Shown: positions 24,797-33,152 of the stretch, one piece after another
Layout of the letters: the number at the start of each line of letters is the position of its first letter
Position numbering within the stretch: the first letter of the stretch is position 1
Assembly: GCF_001742225.1 (NCBI RefSeq)
Contig: NZ_CP017077.1
Location: 868,001 to 932,000, forward strand
Reading direction: 5' to 3'
From: Novosphingobium resinovorum
Lineage (GTDB): Bacteria; Pseudomonadota; Alphaproteobacteria; Sphingomonadales; Sphingomonadaceae
DNA length: 64,000 bases
Program-made: the position numbers and the translations under genes
Notes under the pieces: model-generated
Database searches by the model: none
Told to the model about the DNA's origin: nothing
What the model saw: only the letters and a program-made list of their open reading frames with translations

Positions 24797-25966
24797 TCAG
24801 CCGGCCTCGCCCGGTGCAGCCTTGGGCGTACGGGCCATGCGCTTGGGCCTTGCCGCCTTTGCCGGCTTTTCGCCATCGGCGGCGGCGGGTGCGTCGCTGG
24901 AGGCGCTGGCCTCGGACCCGGACGCCGCGGGCTGATCCTTGCCGAACAGCCCAAGCTTGCCGCGTGGCCTTACCGCGGGCTTGGCAGCGGCCGCAACGGA
25001 CGCATCTACCTCAGGCGATGCCTGAGGCGCTGCTGCAGACGTAGCCTGCTCGGCCGCAGCGTCCACGGCGGCGCCGCCCTTTGCTGGTTTGCCGAGCTTC
25101 GCAGCGGTAGTCCTGGATGCACCGGACTTGGTAGCTGCGGGCTTGGGTGCGGCAGACTTGGGGGCAGCGGCCTTGCGAACCTTCGGCTTGTCCGCCGGCG
25201 CGGCGCCCTCCTGAGGCTGGGCATCGGGGGTGTTGGTCTCGGCGGTACCGGCGGTGTCTGCTCCACCAGCGCGCTTCTTTTGTGCGCGCGGTTTGGGTGC
25301 CGTCTTTACGCGCGAACGCTGTGACGTCTTCGCCGGTTCGGCGGCAGCAGCGGGTTCAGGCGCGATGATCGCATCGTCAGTGGCGACTGTCTGTTCGGTC
25401 GGCACCGAGGCAGCGCGCGATGCCGCCTTTCCGCCGCGCACCTTGGGTCCGGCCTTGCGTCCGGCGGGACGCTTGGCAGCAGGCGGGGTCTGCGCCGATC
25501 CGGATGCATCATCCGTGGCAGAGGCCGTGCCGGCAGGAGCGCCTGCCTTGGCTGCGGCACTCGGACGCGAGCCCAACCCGATCCTCTCGGCAATGCCTCG
25601 GCGCATTGCCGCAAATTCAGGTGCGACCATCGGATAGTTGTCCGCAAGGCCATAGCGTTGGCGGTAAGTCTCCGGCGTCAACCCATGACTTGTGAGATGG
25701 CGCTTGAGCGTCTTGTACGGCTTTCCGTCGATGAGGCTCAGAATATGCGAAGGCGACGACAGGCTCTTGCGCACGGAAACGGCCGGCGTATAGGACACGT
25801 CTTCGATCGCAGGCACCTCAGGGGCCGCATCTTCGGTCAAGGCCTGGCGGGTTGCACGGATCAATGCCGGAAGATCTTCGGAACCGACAGTGTTGTTGGC
25901 GAGATATGCGCTCAAAAGCTGGACGGTAAGCGACGTAACGTCAGCGGGATTTTCGAGTTCAGGCAT
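24797..25966 (-). CDS. MucR/Ros-family regulator with histone-H1-like tail
   Basis: 389 residues from the ATG at 25966 (MPELENPADVTSL). Residues about 1-145 are a MucR/Ros domain: SLTVQLLSAYLANN, then DGKPYKTLKRHLTSHGLTP and ADNYPMVAPEFAA. The two zinc-ligand Cys of classical Ros are replaced (HILSLID), while the His pair (RHLTSH) remains. From about residue 146 to the end is a low-complexity Ala/Lys/Pro/Arg tail with KPA-type repeats such as AAPKSAAPKPAATKSG, like bacterial H1 proteins; normal MucR stops near 140-150. Role: DNA-binding regulator or nucleoid protein with a non-specific DNA-binding tail. Upstream lies a long non-coding stretch. Confidence 0.85.
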   Translation of the reverse strand: MPELENPADVTSLTVQLLSAYLANNTVGSEDLPALIRATRQALTEDAAPEVPAIEDVSYTPAVSVRKSLSSPSHILSLIDGKPYKTLKRHLTSHGLTPETYRQRYGLADNYPMVAPEFAAMRRGIAERIGLGSRPSAAAKAGAPAGTASATDDASGSAQTPPAAKRPAGRKAGPKVRGGKAASRAASVPTEQTVATDDAIIAPEPAAAAEPAKTSQRSRVKTAPKPRAQKKRAGGADTAGTAETNTPDAQPQEGAAPADKPKVRKAAAPKSAAPKPAATKSGASRTTAAKLGKPAKGGAAVDAAAEQATSAAAPQASPEVDASVAAAAKPAVRPRGKLGLFGKDQPAASGSEASASSDAPAAADGEKPAKAARPKRMARTPKAAPGEAG

Positions 25967-26364
25967 TGCAGGCGGTGCTCCCGGTAGTCTGTCGATCGTT
26001 GAGGGAAGTGGCGACCCGGCACCCTTCACGCTCGCGGGCTCACAAATCAAGTAGAAAAGCGCGCCTTTCAAATCCTTGACCCGTCGCGCATTGTACCGGT
26101 GACGCGAGCGATTGTGCCGTACCTTCGCATTGCAATTCTGATTACATGGGTATCCCCCGGGCGGGGACTGCCGATCCCGCCACGGCCATTGTGGCGAGCG
26201 ACGTGCAGTTTGCGGGAGGCCGGGTGCAATCGGTGCACTTGCTGGCGGCGGCGTTGTCAATCATAGCCCGTCTCGCCTTTCAGGCATCCTCTCCCAAACT
26301 ATTACGGCCGGCTTTAAGCCGGCCTTTTTTTCGGGCCTCGCCCTGCCGATTGCGAGTACCAGCG
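25967..26364. other. Gene-free stretch between MucR and primase genes
   Basis: About 400 bases. It contains the mucR promoter at the left and a strong plus-strand terminator at the right (26306-26331). No plus-strand protein gene precedes that terminator, which raises the possibility of a small RNA. Confidence 0.45.
26306..26331 (+). terminator. Rho-independent terminator (plus strand, no assigned gene)
   Basis: GGCCGGC-TTTAA-GCCGGCC followed by TTTTTTT. A textbook intrinsic terminator for plus-strand transcription. The flanking protein genes both run on the minus strand and have no matching U-tract there. Confidence 0.8.
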
Positions 26365-27288
26365 CTACGCAAATCCGGATCTGTGTCTCAGAACATCGTT
26401 CCAGTCATTGAGACCATGCCAGGGCATGACGATCCGCGCATCGCGTGTACCGACACGCCCCCCGAGCGCCCCGCTGTCCTGGCTCTCGGCCCGGAAGGCG
26501 TCTCGCGCGCGCCTCGCAGCCTGCACTCCGGCGTGATCAGCATCCGGTAGCAGAACGATGCGCGCGACATTGGCGGGGACGCGGACCCATGCGAAGCGAG
26601 CGCTGCCCAGAACCGCCCAGACCGGTATTTCCAGCAGGATCGAGGCGGCCAGTGCAGTCTCGATCCCTTCCGCCAGCCCGAGCACCTCGCCATGTGCGTA
26701 TGTTCGCACGGCGCCCGCGCCGGGACGGCCGAGCATGCGCCGTGCTGGCCTCAGGTCCATGCACAACCTGCTGCGAGGAAGATCGAGAAAGCAGCGCTGG
26801 ACCGCAAGCGTTCCGCACTCATCGCTTATGCGCGCGATCATCGCCGGACGCCGCGCAAGCTGCCCGGCGACGCGGACCGGGGTGCATGGATGATACCGAA
26901 GCTGCGCGCAGGACGTGAAGATACCGCGCGCCTCGAGATAGGCGGCTGCAGGCGAGCCCTGCAGGGCGTGTGCTTCGTCCCACAAGGCCCGCGCACGCGC
27001 GCGAACCCAGTTATCATTTCCATCCTTGGCCCGCGCCGCGCTCTCCCTATCGAGGAGCCGGCCGGTCAGGGCCGAGGCCAGGGTGCAGCGTACTGCCGCG
27101 ATCACCGTCTGCTGATCGCATCCTGCAAAACAGTGGAACAGCAGACGGCGTTCGCCGATGCGGACCGAAAGGCTGGGAGTCCGGTCAGGGTGGGCCGGAC
27201 ACAGGCACATGCCTCGACCGCCCGACCACTTTCCGCCGAGGCGCGTCACGAGGGCATTGCCGGCGACCTCGAGGGCATCCTGTGTCAT
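26365..27288 (-). CDS. Toprim/zinc-finger primase-like protein
   Basis: 307 residues. A CHC2-like zinc finger (CPAHPDRTPSLSV...FHCFAGCD, about residues 29-57) is followed by a Toprim domain with LAEGIETALAAS (acidic motif) and IVLLPDADHAG (DxD), about residues 205-255. It ends WHGLNDWNDVLR. Such proteins are standard in plasmid and prophage backbones and are thought to act as primases or as primase-like accessory enzymes. A decayed second copy of its C-terminus lies at 21166-21540. Only 23 bases separate it from the upstream HTH gene. Confidence 0.88.
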   Translation of the reverse strand: MTQDALEVAGNALVTRLGGKWSGGRGMCLCPAHPDRTPSLSVRIGERRLLFHCFAGCDQQTVIAAVRCTLASALTGRLLDRESAARAKDGNDNWVRARARALWDEAHALQGSPAAAYLEARGIFTSCAQLRYHPCTPVRVAGQLARRPAMIARISDECGTLAVQRCFLDLPRSRLCMDLRPARRMLGRPGAGAVRTYAHGEVLGLAEGIETALAASILLEIPVWAVLGSARFAWVRVPANVARIVLLPDADHAGVQAARRARDAFRAESQDSGALGGRVGTRDARIVMPWHGLNDWNDVLRHRSGFA

Positions 27289-27311
27289 TGGCTGTCCTCG
27301 ACACCCCGGCT

Positions 27312-27800
27312 TCAGGATACCTCACCGATCGGCAGAGCACCGCAGACAGGGGAGTTGGCAATACGCACCGCAGCGAGCAGGTGACGGCGGATCTCGCGGC
27401 GCCCCAGCCCGAAGCGGGACGCGATCTGTGCAGAAGGCATGTCGTGATGCAGTCGGAGCGCAAGAATGGCCGCGGTCATCGGCGGCATCGCCGGCAAAGT
27501 CCGGGCAAGGTTGGGCCCTGGCCATGTGGCGGGGGTATAGAGATCGGCCGGCACGTGCACCCAGGCCTTGACCTCAAAGCCGGCGGCGACGCGCCGGGCC
27601 TGAGGATCCTGGTCATCGATCCGGAAGGTGCGTGGACGGCCACCGTTCCGATCGCTGGCGGCAGCCAGCAGCGCCTCGCCGGGCGGCAGGGTCGCTTCGA
27701 GGTACTCCTGCATTGCAGCCAAGCGCGGATCGCCCGCGAATGTGCGGCGACAGGCTTCGGCGAGAGATAAGAGAAGTCGGGCAATTGTTGGAGAAGTCAT
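27312..27800 (-). CDS. Sigma-region-4/HTH-like backbone protein
   Basis: 162 residues. The N-terminal part is helical (RLLLSLAEACRRTF). The C-terminal third has a helix-turn-helix resembling sigma region 4: MPSAQIASRFGLGRREIRRH. Probably a DNA-binding protein; the family is not one I can name. It is the first gene of the unit with the primase and is divergent from the HTH membrane protein at 28072. Confidence 0.6.
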   Translation of the reverse strand: MTSPTIARLLLSLAEACRRTFAGDPRLAAMQEYLEATLPPGEALLAAASDRNGGRPRTFRIDDQDPQARRVAAGFEVKAWVHVPADLYTPATWPGPNLARTLPAMPPMTAAILALRLHHDMPSAQIASRFGLGRREIRRHLLAAVRIANSPVCGALPIGEVS

Positions 27801-27887
27801 AACGGATGCCTCCTTGCGAGGGGTTTCAGTAAGGAAGGAGCATCAACCGCTCCTTCCACCTGCCCACATCCACCTCCCCTTCCCGGC

Positions 27888-27909
27888 GCCAGCGCCCGCG
27901 GGCGCTGGC
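27888..27909. promoter_or_regulatory. Perfect 22-bp palindrome in a divergent intergenic region
   Basis: GCCAGCGCCCG followed immediately by its reverse complement, about 90 bases upstream of the minus-strand gene start and 160 bases upstream of the plus-strand one. Candidate operator for one of the flanking HTH proteins, or a cruciform/terminator. Confidence 0.5.
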
Positions 27910-28071
27910 GGGCATTCGTCGTGCCGCGACCTCCGCATGCCGGTATAAGGGCCGGGCAGGACGCCTGCTCGCTCTTCAGGTTGCCATATGATTGCGATTC
28001 CATGACACTGCGCTGCCACCACCGGACACGAGTATCTGGATCCGGCCGGCAGACAGGAGGGTCTGGCTGCA

Positions 28072-28656
28072 GTGATACAGCTGAGCATAACGCTCGATCT
28101 CGACCTTTATCGGGATCGACTGCTGTTACTTACGCTTCGGCAGCGCCAGTGCATGGTGCTCATTGACCAAGGTTTCGATACCAAGGAGATCGCCGAGCAC
28201 CTGGAGATCTCGGTCAGCCGGGTCCAGAAACACATTTTCAATGCGCGCAAGATCCTCGGCAACCCGGCGCGGCGCAAGGCAGCGCGCCTTGTTGCCGCCT
28301 TCGAGCAGGAGCGCGCGGCTCTTGAGGAGGGGGGGCAATCGATAGGCGCCCTCGGATTACCCCTCGTACCGCTCCTCGAATTGCCGCAGCACGATGGCGA
28401 GGCCGAGGAACCCGAGGTGCAGGAAGACCCTGCAATGACGCCCATCCGGCCGGCACCCGCAGCACAAGAACAGGCGCCGTTCCCGCCCCCGGGAATACTC
28501 GCGATGTTGCTTCCGCTGCGCTCTGACAGGAGACCGGCAAATGACCTGACCATCCGCCCCGCGCTGATCACGATAGCGGTGCTGTCTGCGGCAGGACTTG
28601 TCGCGGCAGGTTCCGCCATGCAGTTGCTCGTCGCCTTCCAGGTCTTTCTGGAATAG
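28072..28656 (+). CDS. LuxR/sigma-type HTH protein with C-terminal membrane anchor
   Basis: 194 residues from a GTG at 28072. The HTH is LTLRQRQCMVLIDQGFDTKEIAEHLEISVSRVQKHIFNARKILG (about residues 20-63, written here in parts of the known LuxR_C_like pattern: TKEIAEHLEISVSRVQKH). A proline-rich acidic linker follows, then a hydrophobic C-terminal segment (LITIAVLSAAGLVAAGSAM). Probably a membrane-tethered transcriptional regulator. It diverges from the 27800 gene across a perfect palindrome. Confidence 0.7.
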   Translation: MIQLSITLDLDLYRDRLLLLTLRQRQCMVLIDQGFDTKEIAEHLEISVSRVQKHIFNARKILGNPARRKAARLVAAFEQERAALEEGGQSIGALGLPLVPLLELPQHDGEAEEPEVQEDPAMTPIRPAPAAQEQAPFPPPGILAMLLPLRSDRRPANDLTIRPALITIAVLSAAGLVAAGSAMQLLVAFQVFLE

Positions 28657-28814
28657 GGCGCTGCCGCCCAACCTGGGGGGATATCAAGTATCCCCTGCCC
28701 ATCTCTGATCGGCGCCGCATCCAATCCAGCCCCCTGCCCCACCGAGCGGCAGCACGCATCCTTTTCATATTCATCATGATCGCGGGAAATGAGCCCCGCG
28801 AGACAGGAGACACC

Positions 28815-29213
28815 ATGCGCGCCCAACGTCAGAAGATCGCCACCGAGGTAGCCCAGCGCCTGTTTGCCGCCGAAGCGGCCCTCGACATCGCCTCTGCCCG
28901 TATAGCCGAGCTCAATGCCGCCTTGCCGCTGGCCACGATCGATGCACGCGTCGGCGCCTGCGTCGGGCAGGAGGCGGTGACGCGCTCGGCCGCCGCCCTC
29001 ATGCTCATGGCCAGAGCGCGCGGCGAGATAATCGCGACCCATGCCGGCCTGAAGACCGCCAGTGTGGCGATCGGCCTTGGCGAGATGGCATTCGGAGACC
29101 TGATCAAGCTCGACGAGAACTCGGGCAGCGCGCTACCTCCTGGCGGCATGCCCGGCGAGGCGCTGCCTCTCGCTCTTCCGGCAACCGGGCCCAGCCATCT
29201 GCGCCTTGCCTGA
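28815..29213 (+). CDS. Hypothetical helical protein
   Basis: 132 residues from the ATG at 28815 (MRAQRQK), preceded by ACAGGAGAC as ribosome site. Largely alpha-helical and alanine-rich with no signal or membrane segment, and a proline-rich C-terminus. Not a named family. It is followed closely by a membrane protein gene (29238) and a MarR-like gene, all on the plus strand. Confidence 0.6.
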   Translation: MRAQRQKIATEVAQRLFAAEAALDIASARIAELNAALPLATIDARVGACVGQEAVTRSAAALMLMARARGEIIATHAGLKTASVAIGLGEMAFGDLIKLDENSGSALPPGGMPGEALPLALPATGPSHLRLA

Positions 29214-29237
29214 GCGCGGGCATTCGAGAATGACGGC

Positions 29238-29690
29238 ATGAACCGCCACCTGGCCTACCTCCTGCTCCTGATCGCGGCATGTCTTTATGCCGCGGTCAGA
29301 GGCGGGCGGCCCGAACGCATCGGCGCCGCCACGTTCGTTGCAGGCTCGGTGCTCTCGCTCGTGCTGTCCGAAGTGCAGGGCATAGGCTTTCGCGAACCGG
29401 AACTGGGCATTATCACGGTCGATGCGGCGATGTTCGGTATCTTCACCTGGCTTTCGCTGCGCAGTACGCGGTTCTGGCCGATCTGGGTGTCCGGGGTCAT
29501 CGGCTCCGAGCTCATCGTCCATACGATGCGGGCAGCGGCCCCGGCTATCGTTCCGCAAGCCTATCTCGATGCCCAGGCCCTGTGGAGCTGGATCGCACTC
29601 ACCATCCTGATCCTTGGCACGCGCCGGCATGTCGTTCGCCGATATCGCAGAGGCACCGATCCCGACTGGCGCACGCGATCAGGGGCTTAG
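29238..29690 (+). CDS. Small integral membrane protein
   Basis: 150 residues with four hydrophobic segments: LAYLLLLIAACLYAAV, AATFVAGSVLSLVLS, MFGIFTWLSL to VSGVIGSELIV, and LWSWIALTILILG, followed by a basic tail (RRHVVRRYRRG). It lacks a signal peptide beyond the first TM. The function is unknown. It starts 24 bases after the 28815 gene stop and probably belongs to the same transcript. Confidence 0.6.
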   Translation: MNRHLAYLLLLIAACLYAAVRGGRPERIGAATFVAGSVLSLVLSEVQGIGFREPELGIITVDAAMFGIFTWLSLRSTRFWPIWVSGVIGSELIVHTMRAAAPAIVPQAYLDAQALWSWIALTILILGTRRHVVRRYRRGTDPDWRTRSGA

Positions 29691-29740
29691 ACACCCGAGA
29701 GCCTCCTGCCCTCCTCCCGAAATGCGAAGGGACGCGAGAG

Positions 29741-30136
29741 ATGATGAACGAAAGACCACCGCCAGATCCGGGGCCTGAAACCGCGGCCCGAATTGCAATG
29801 TGCCGCACGATCGCCGAGATGCGAAAGGCACTCGCCTGCTGTCTCGGCGAGAGCTTCAGCCCGGCGCCATATCTGGACATGCTTCTCGACCTCTACGTGT
29901 CACAGAGCGAGGGCCAGGACACTTATGTGTGGTCACTGTGCATGGCGACCTCCGCGCCATTATCGACGGCTCATCGCAAGATCACCGACCTCGAGCAGCG
30001 CGGCCTGCTTGTCCTCGAGCCCGGGCTCACCGACCGGCGACGGGTCGGGGTTCAGCTGACACAGGAAGGCGAGGCGGTTGTCGTCTCGCTTGTCGCGTGC
30101 TTCGAGACCATTCTCGGGCGGGTGAAGCGCGCGTGA
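29741..30136 (+). CDS. MarR-like winged-helix regulator
   Basis: 131 residues from the first of two adjacent ATGs. The winged helix is seen in ETAARIAMCRTIAEMR, then SAPLSTAHRKITDLEQRGLL and the wing LEPGLTDRRRVGVQLTQEGE. This is the arrangement of MarR-type proteins that respond to small ligands, though the region upstream of the HTH is shortened. It may regulate its own cluster; no clear operator is seen. Confidence 0.75.
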   Translation: MMNERPPPDPGPETAARIAMCRTIAEMRKALACCLGESFSPAPYLDMLLDLYVSQSEGQDTYVWSLCMATSAPLSTAHRKITDLEQRGLLVLEPGLTDRRRVGVQLTQEGEAVVVSLVACFETILGRVKRA

Positions 30137-30275
30137 CACGGGGCCGCCGACACGCCGGACGAGCGGTCGTTTGCGACGGGCGGGCGAGTTTTCCCCGCTA
30201 TCCACAGGATGTGGACATCCTGGAACATTCGCGAACCCTGACCGGCGAGCGCCGATCGGATAATGTGCCGGCACC

Positions 30276-30476
30276 ATGTCCCTTCTTTGCCTCATTGGCC
30301 GACACAGGCCATCGGCCGTTTCCCTGACCTACGGCAAGGATGGTGATTACCTCGCGCTGTGCGAGGTATGCGCGGTTCCGCTCGCGCGTCACCGCACCGG
30401 TGGATGGCACGCCGTCCGGCCGCTGGCGCATGCGCCGCTGGGCAACATCGTCACCGATACAGCGCATAACCTTTAG
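30276..30476 (+). CDS. Small Cys-containing protein
   Basis: 66 residues with a CEVC pair and an N-terminal Cys (LLCLIGRHRPS), suggestive of a small zinc-binding fold. I have the impression that short proteins with this GRHRPS start recur in sphingomonads, but cannot verify it. Function unknown. Confidence 0.5.
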   Translation: MSLLCLIGRHRPSAVSLTYGKDGDYLALCEVCAVPLARHRTGGWHAVRPLAHAPLGNIVTDTAHNL

Positions 30477-31149
30477 GCTTGCCTCGCGCTTTTGACGTTG
30501 CATCTTCGTGGCGCGTGCGCGAAAGGCGGCGCCGCACGGCAGCCCGAATGCGACCACGTTCGCTGCCGTGCACTATTCTCCTGCTCACCTGTAACGCCTG
30601 GGTCCCGCGATCACGGCCGCCGCTCATGGAACCCGACCTCTCGAGGCCGGTGCCGGCATGACCAGGTCTCTCGTTTCCTGCCCAAACTGACCGCACCGTG
30701 AGAGCGCCGCTTCCTGCCCTGGCCGCGGCAGCGATCGCCGCCCGCAAGGGGCGAGATCCGGCGCAGCCGGAGCTCGACCGGGACGGCGCGCATGCGCCGG
30801 CCCGGCCAGAGCGCGGTGCCCTCGCAGAGGGCAGCCGCCCATTCCCTGCCCCGTCACCTGCACTGCCGCTGTCGCATCCCCGTCACTATCGTTCTCATTT
30901 TGGTAGCGAGTCCAAGCTTTTGGGTTGCACAAATTGCCCAAACCACCGATGCTTGAAGCGCTTCTGAGATAAACAGGAGCGGGGCGTCGAAACCCTAATC
31001 AGAGTTGCTCGGTCACCAGTTTCTGGAGGCCGGGTGGCATGCGCGCATGTCCAGCCGGCTTGCCGGTAAAGGCGCATGCGCCTGTTCTCTGATCAGGTTT
31101 CGAACATCCGGCTTATGGCCGTCGCCCCGAGTGGACATAGGTGCGACGC
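30477..31149. other. Gene-free stretch before fecI
   Basis: About 670 bases with only unconvincing open frames on either strand. A weak inverted repeat TTTGGG...CCCAAA (30919-30942) lies about 210 bases upstream of the sigma-factor gene. Confidence 0.4.
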
Positions 31150-31713
31150 ATGAGCCAGAGCGAGACGAGCGGCCGCGAGGCTGTCTCAGATGCGGCGCGC
31201 GAGGACCGGGACGAGAGTTCCCGTTTCGCCGCCTTCTACCGCCGGGAGCAACCCCGGCTACTTCGTTTCTTTCTCCGCAATCTGGGCAACCAGTCGGACG
31301 CGGACGAATTGAGTCAGGAGACCCTGTCACGTTTTGCCACGGCCTCTCAAACCACAATAGACGTACCCCAGGCCTATCTCACCCGTATCGCCACGAACCT
31401 GCTGCGCGACCATACGCAGCGCGGCTCGACACGGCTGGCGCGGGCGAGCACCAGCCTGGACGAGGGCCTGGACGCACCGGTGGGTCTCGATCCTTTTCGC
31501 GAGGTACAGTCGCGCCGCGATCTGGCGAGGTGGCAAGGAATCCTGTCGCAGCTTCATCCGGCAACTCTGGAGATTTTCATGCTCAACAGGGTCGAGGGCT
31601 ACAGTTACCGCGAGATCGCCGAGGCGCACTCGCTGCCGTTGTGGAAAGTGCAGAAGCACATGCTCAAGGCGATCCGCCTGATCGACGCCAACCGCGCCGC
31701 TGAGGAGGCCTGA
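31150..31713 (+). CDS. ECF sigma factor, FecI type
   Basis: 187 residues from the ATG at 31150. Region 2 is FAAFYRREQPRLLRFFLRNL...ADELSQETLSRF, and region 4 is LHPATLEIFMLNRVEGYSYREIAEAHSLPLWKVQKHM. Role: extracytoplasmic sigma factor activated through FecR and a TonB receptor. Here no receptor follows; the only STN-type receptor in the window is 26 kb away at 59066. It is separated by one base from fecR. Confidence 0.88.
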   Translation: MSQSETSGREAVSDAAREDRDESSRFAAFYRREQPRLLRFFLRNLGNQSDADELSQETLSRFATASQTTIDVPQAYLTRIATNLLRDHTQRGSTRLARASTSLDEGLDAPVGLDPFREVQSRRDLARWQGILSQLHPATLEIFMLNRVEGYSYREIAEAHSLPLWKVQKHMLKAIRLIDANRAAEEA

Positions 31714-31714
31714 G

Positions 31715-32740
31715 ATGCTGGGCCTTTTCGCAGGACCGCGGATCACGCGCCGGGATCGCACCGATGCGCACCGCTGGGTTATGCTCATGCTCGACGAGCC
31801 CGATGTCTACGCCCAGCAGGTCGCCGACTGGATCGAGCGCAAGCCGGCGCGCCGCGATGTTTATGTCGGCCTGTTGAAGAACGTCGATTCCGCAGCGCGC
31901 GCATCCGCGCTCATGTCGCTGAGCAAGGTCCAGGGCAGGCGCCCGGGCCCCGTTCATCGTTGGTGGAACGCCTCGCCGATGCTCGCCGCTCTGAGCGCGC
32001 TGGTAGCAGCGTGCGCATTTGCGTGGTTCGTCTCGAACGCACTCGGTCTGGGAACGCCTGGCGTCGTGGCGGCCGCAAGCGCCCGCACACTGACGACAGG
32101 CATCGGCGAGGTCCGCACCGAAAGCCTCGATGATGGCAGCTCGATTGTTCTCGACACCGACAGCGAGGCCCGCGTCGATTTCACCGCACAGCACCGCGAC
32201 ATCGAAATCCTGCGCGGGCGCGCGCGCATAATTGTTGCACACGACCCCGATCGTCCGCTCAAGGTGCGCGCTGGCGCGGTTTCCATCGAACCGAGCGGAC
32301 GGGTATTCGATGTCAGCGTTAACGAAGCTGCGGGCAATACCGTGAGCGTCGCGGCAATAGAGGGCGGCCTCGATCTGCGCACGAGCGAACAGACCAGCGC
32401 TAAGGGACAACTGCTTCCCGTGCGGGCCGGCCAGGCTGTCATTGTCGCCGGCATCGGCGAGGCCAAACCGGCAATCGTGATCGCGCGAGCCTCCGACCAA
32501 CAATGGGTCACCGGGATGAGAAGTTTCGACGATGCGGCGATCAGCGAGGTGATCGCCGAGGCGAACCGTTACAGCACGGTCAAACTGGAGCTTGCCGATC
32601 CTTCACTGGGCAGCCGCAGGATCTTTGCCGATATCGAGATCCGCGACATCGAAAAGGTCGCCGCCGCCCTCGCGGGTTTCCTCCATCTGGAGATCGACAG
32701 CAGGCGGGCTGGAAGGCTAATTCTGACCAAGCGCAGGTGA
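31715..32740 (+). CDS. FecR-type anti-sigma regulator
   Basis: 341 residues. The N-terminal cytoplasmic helical domain (DEPDVYAQQVADWIERKPARRDVYVGLL) is followed by one TM segment (LAALSALVAACAFAWFVS, about residues 90-107), the periplasmic FecR domain with TGIGEVRTESLDDGSSIVLDT and RGRARIIV, and a C-terminal STN-like region (ISEVIAEANRYSTVKLEL...IFADIEIRDIEKVAAAL). It relays receptor occupancy to FecI. Start one base after the sigma-factor stop. Confidence 0.88.
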   Translation: MLGLFAGPRITRRDRTDAHRWVMLMLDEPDVYAQQVADWIERKPARRDVYVGLLKNVDSAARASALMSLSKVQGRRPGPVHRWWNASPMLAALSALVAACAFAWFVSNALGLGTPGVVAAASARTLTTGIGEVRTESLDDGSSIVLDTDSEARVDFTAQHRDIEILRGRARIIVAHDPDRPLKVRAGAVSIEPSGRVFDVSVNEAAGNTVSVAAIEGGLDLRTSEQTSAKGQLLPVRAGQAVIVAGIGEAKPAIVIARASDQQWVTGMRSFDDAAISEVIAEANRYSTVKLELADPSLGSRRIFADIEIRDIEKVAAALAGFLHLEIDSRRAGRLILTKRR

Positions 32741-32849
32741 GACGGCGAGGACTGCCACCGGCAACGGCTTTCCGGAAGCGGCCCCCGGCCACACCGCAAA
32801 GTCTCGGCGATGCCACCGTTGCCACCCTTGCGCCGGCTAAACGGTCCCG

Positions 32850-33076
32850 TACCGAGATGAGGACGACATAAGCGGTGGAAATGCCGCACCTGCTGCGAAA
32901 GGCCTCCACGTTGAACCCGCCACCCCTGGCAATCGTTCGGCGACGGCGAGCATCACAAAGGTCTTCGTAACCACCTTCGTGTCGAGCTGCGCCTTGTGTC
33001 CACAGCGACACGCGACCGCGGTGTCACAGCCCCATTTCGAGTAGTCCAAGACCGTCTCGAACCGTTTCGTTCCCAT
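32850..33076 (-). pseudogene. Frameshifted zinc-ribbon-like small protein
   Basis: From ATG 33076 the frame reads MGTKRFETVLDYSKWGCDT and CRCGHKAQLDTKVV. It stays plausible to AVAERLPG, after which the neighbouring frame continues sensibly (GGGFNVEAFRSRCGIS, VVLISVRDR). One indel near 32940 would join them. Cys pairs CRCG and a later Cys suggest a zinc ribbon. It is a broken gene of unknown family. Confidence 0.4.
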
Positions 33077-33152
33077 AACCTGCCCGTACCGGATTGCAGA
33101 ACAAATATGGAACATATAACATTGTGTCATTCCACCAAGGAGTGATTCTGCG

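Noticed and set aside
24311..24935. Plus-strand frames over the HU gene and the MucR tail
   Set aside because: They overlap strongly supported minus-strand genes and have arginine/proline-biased shadow composition.
30624..30941. Minus-strand frame of 105 codons in the gap before fecI
   Set aside because: No ribosome site, random composition and no family resemblance.
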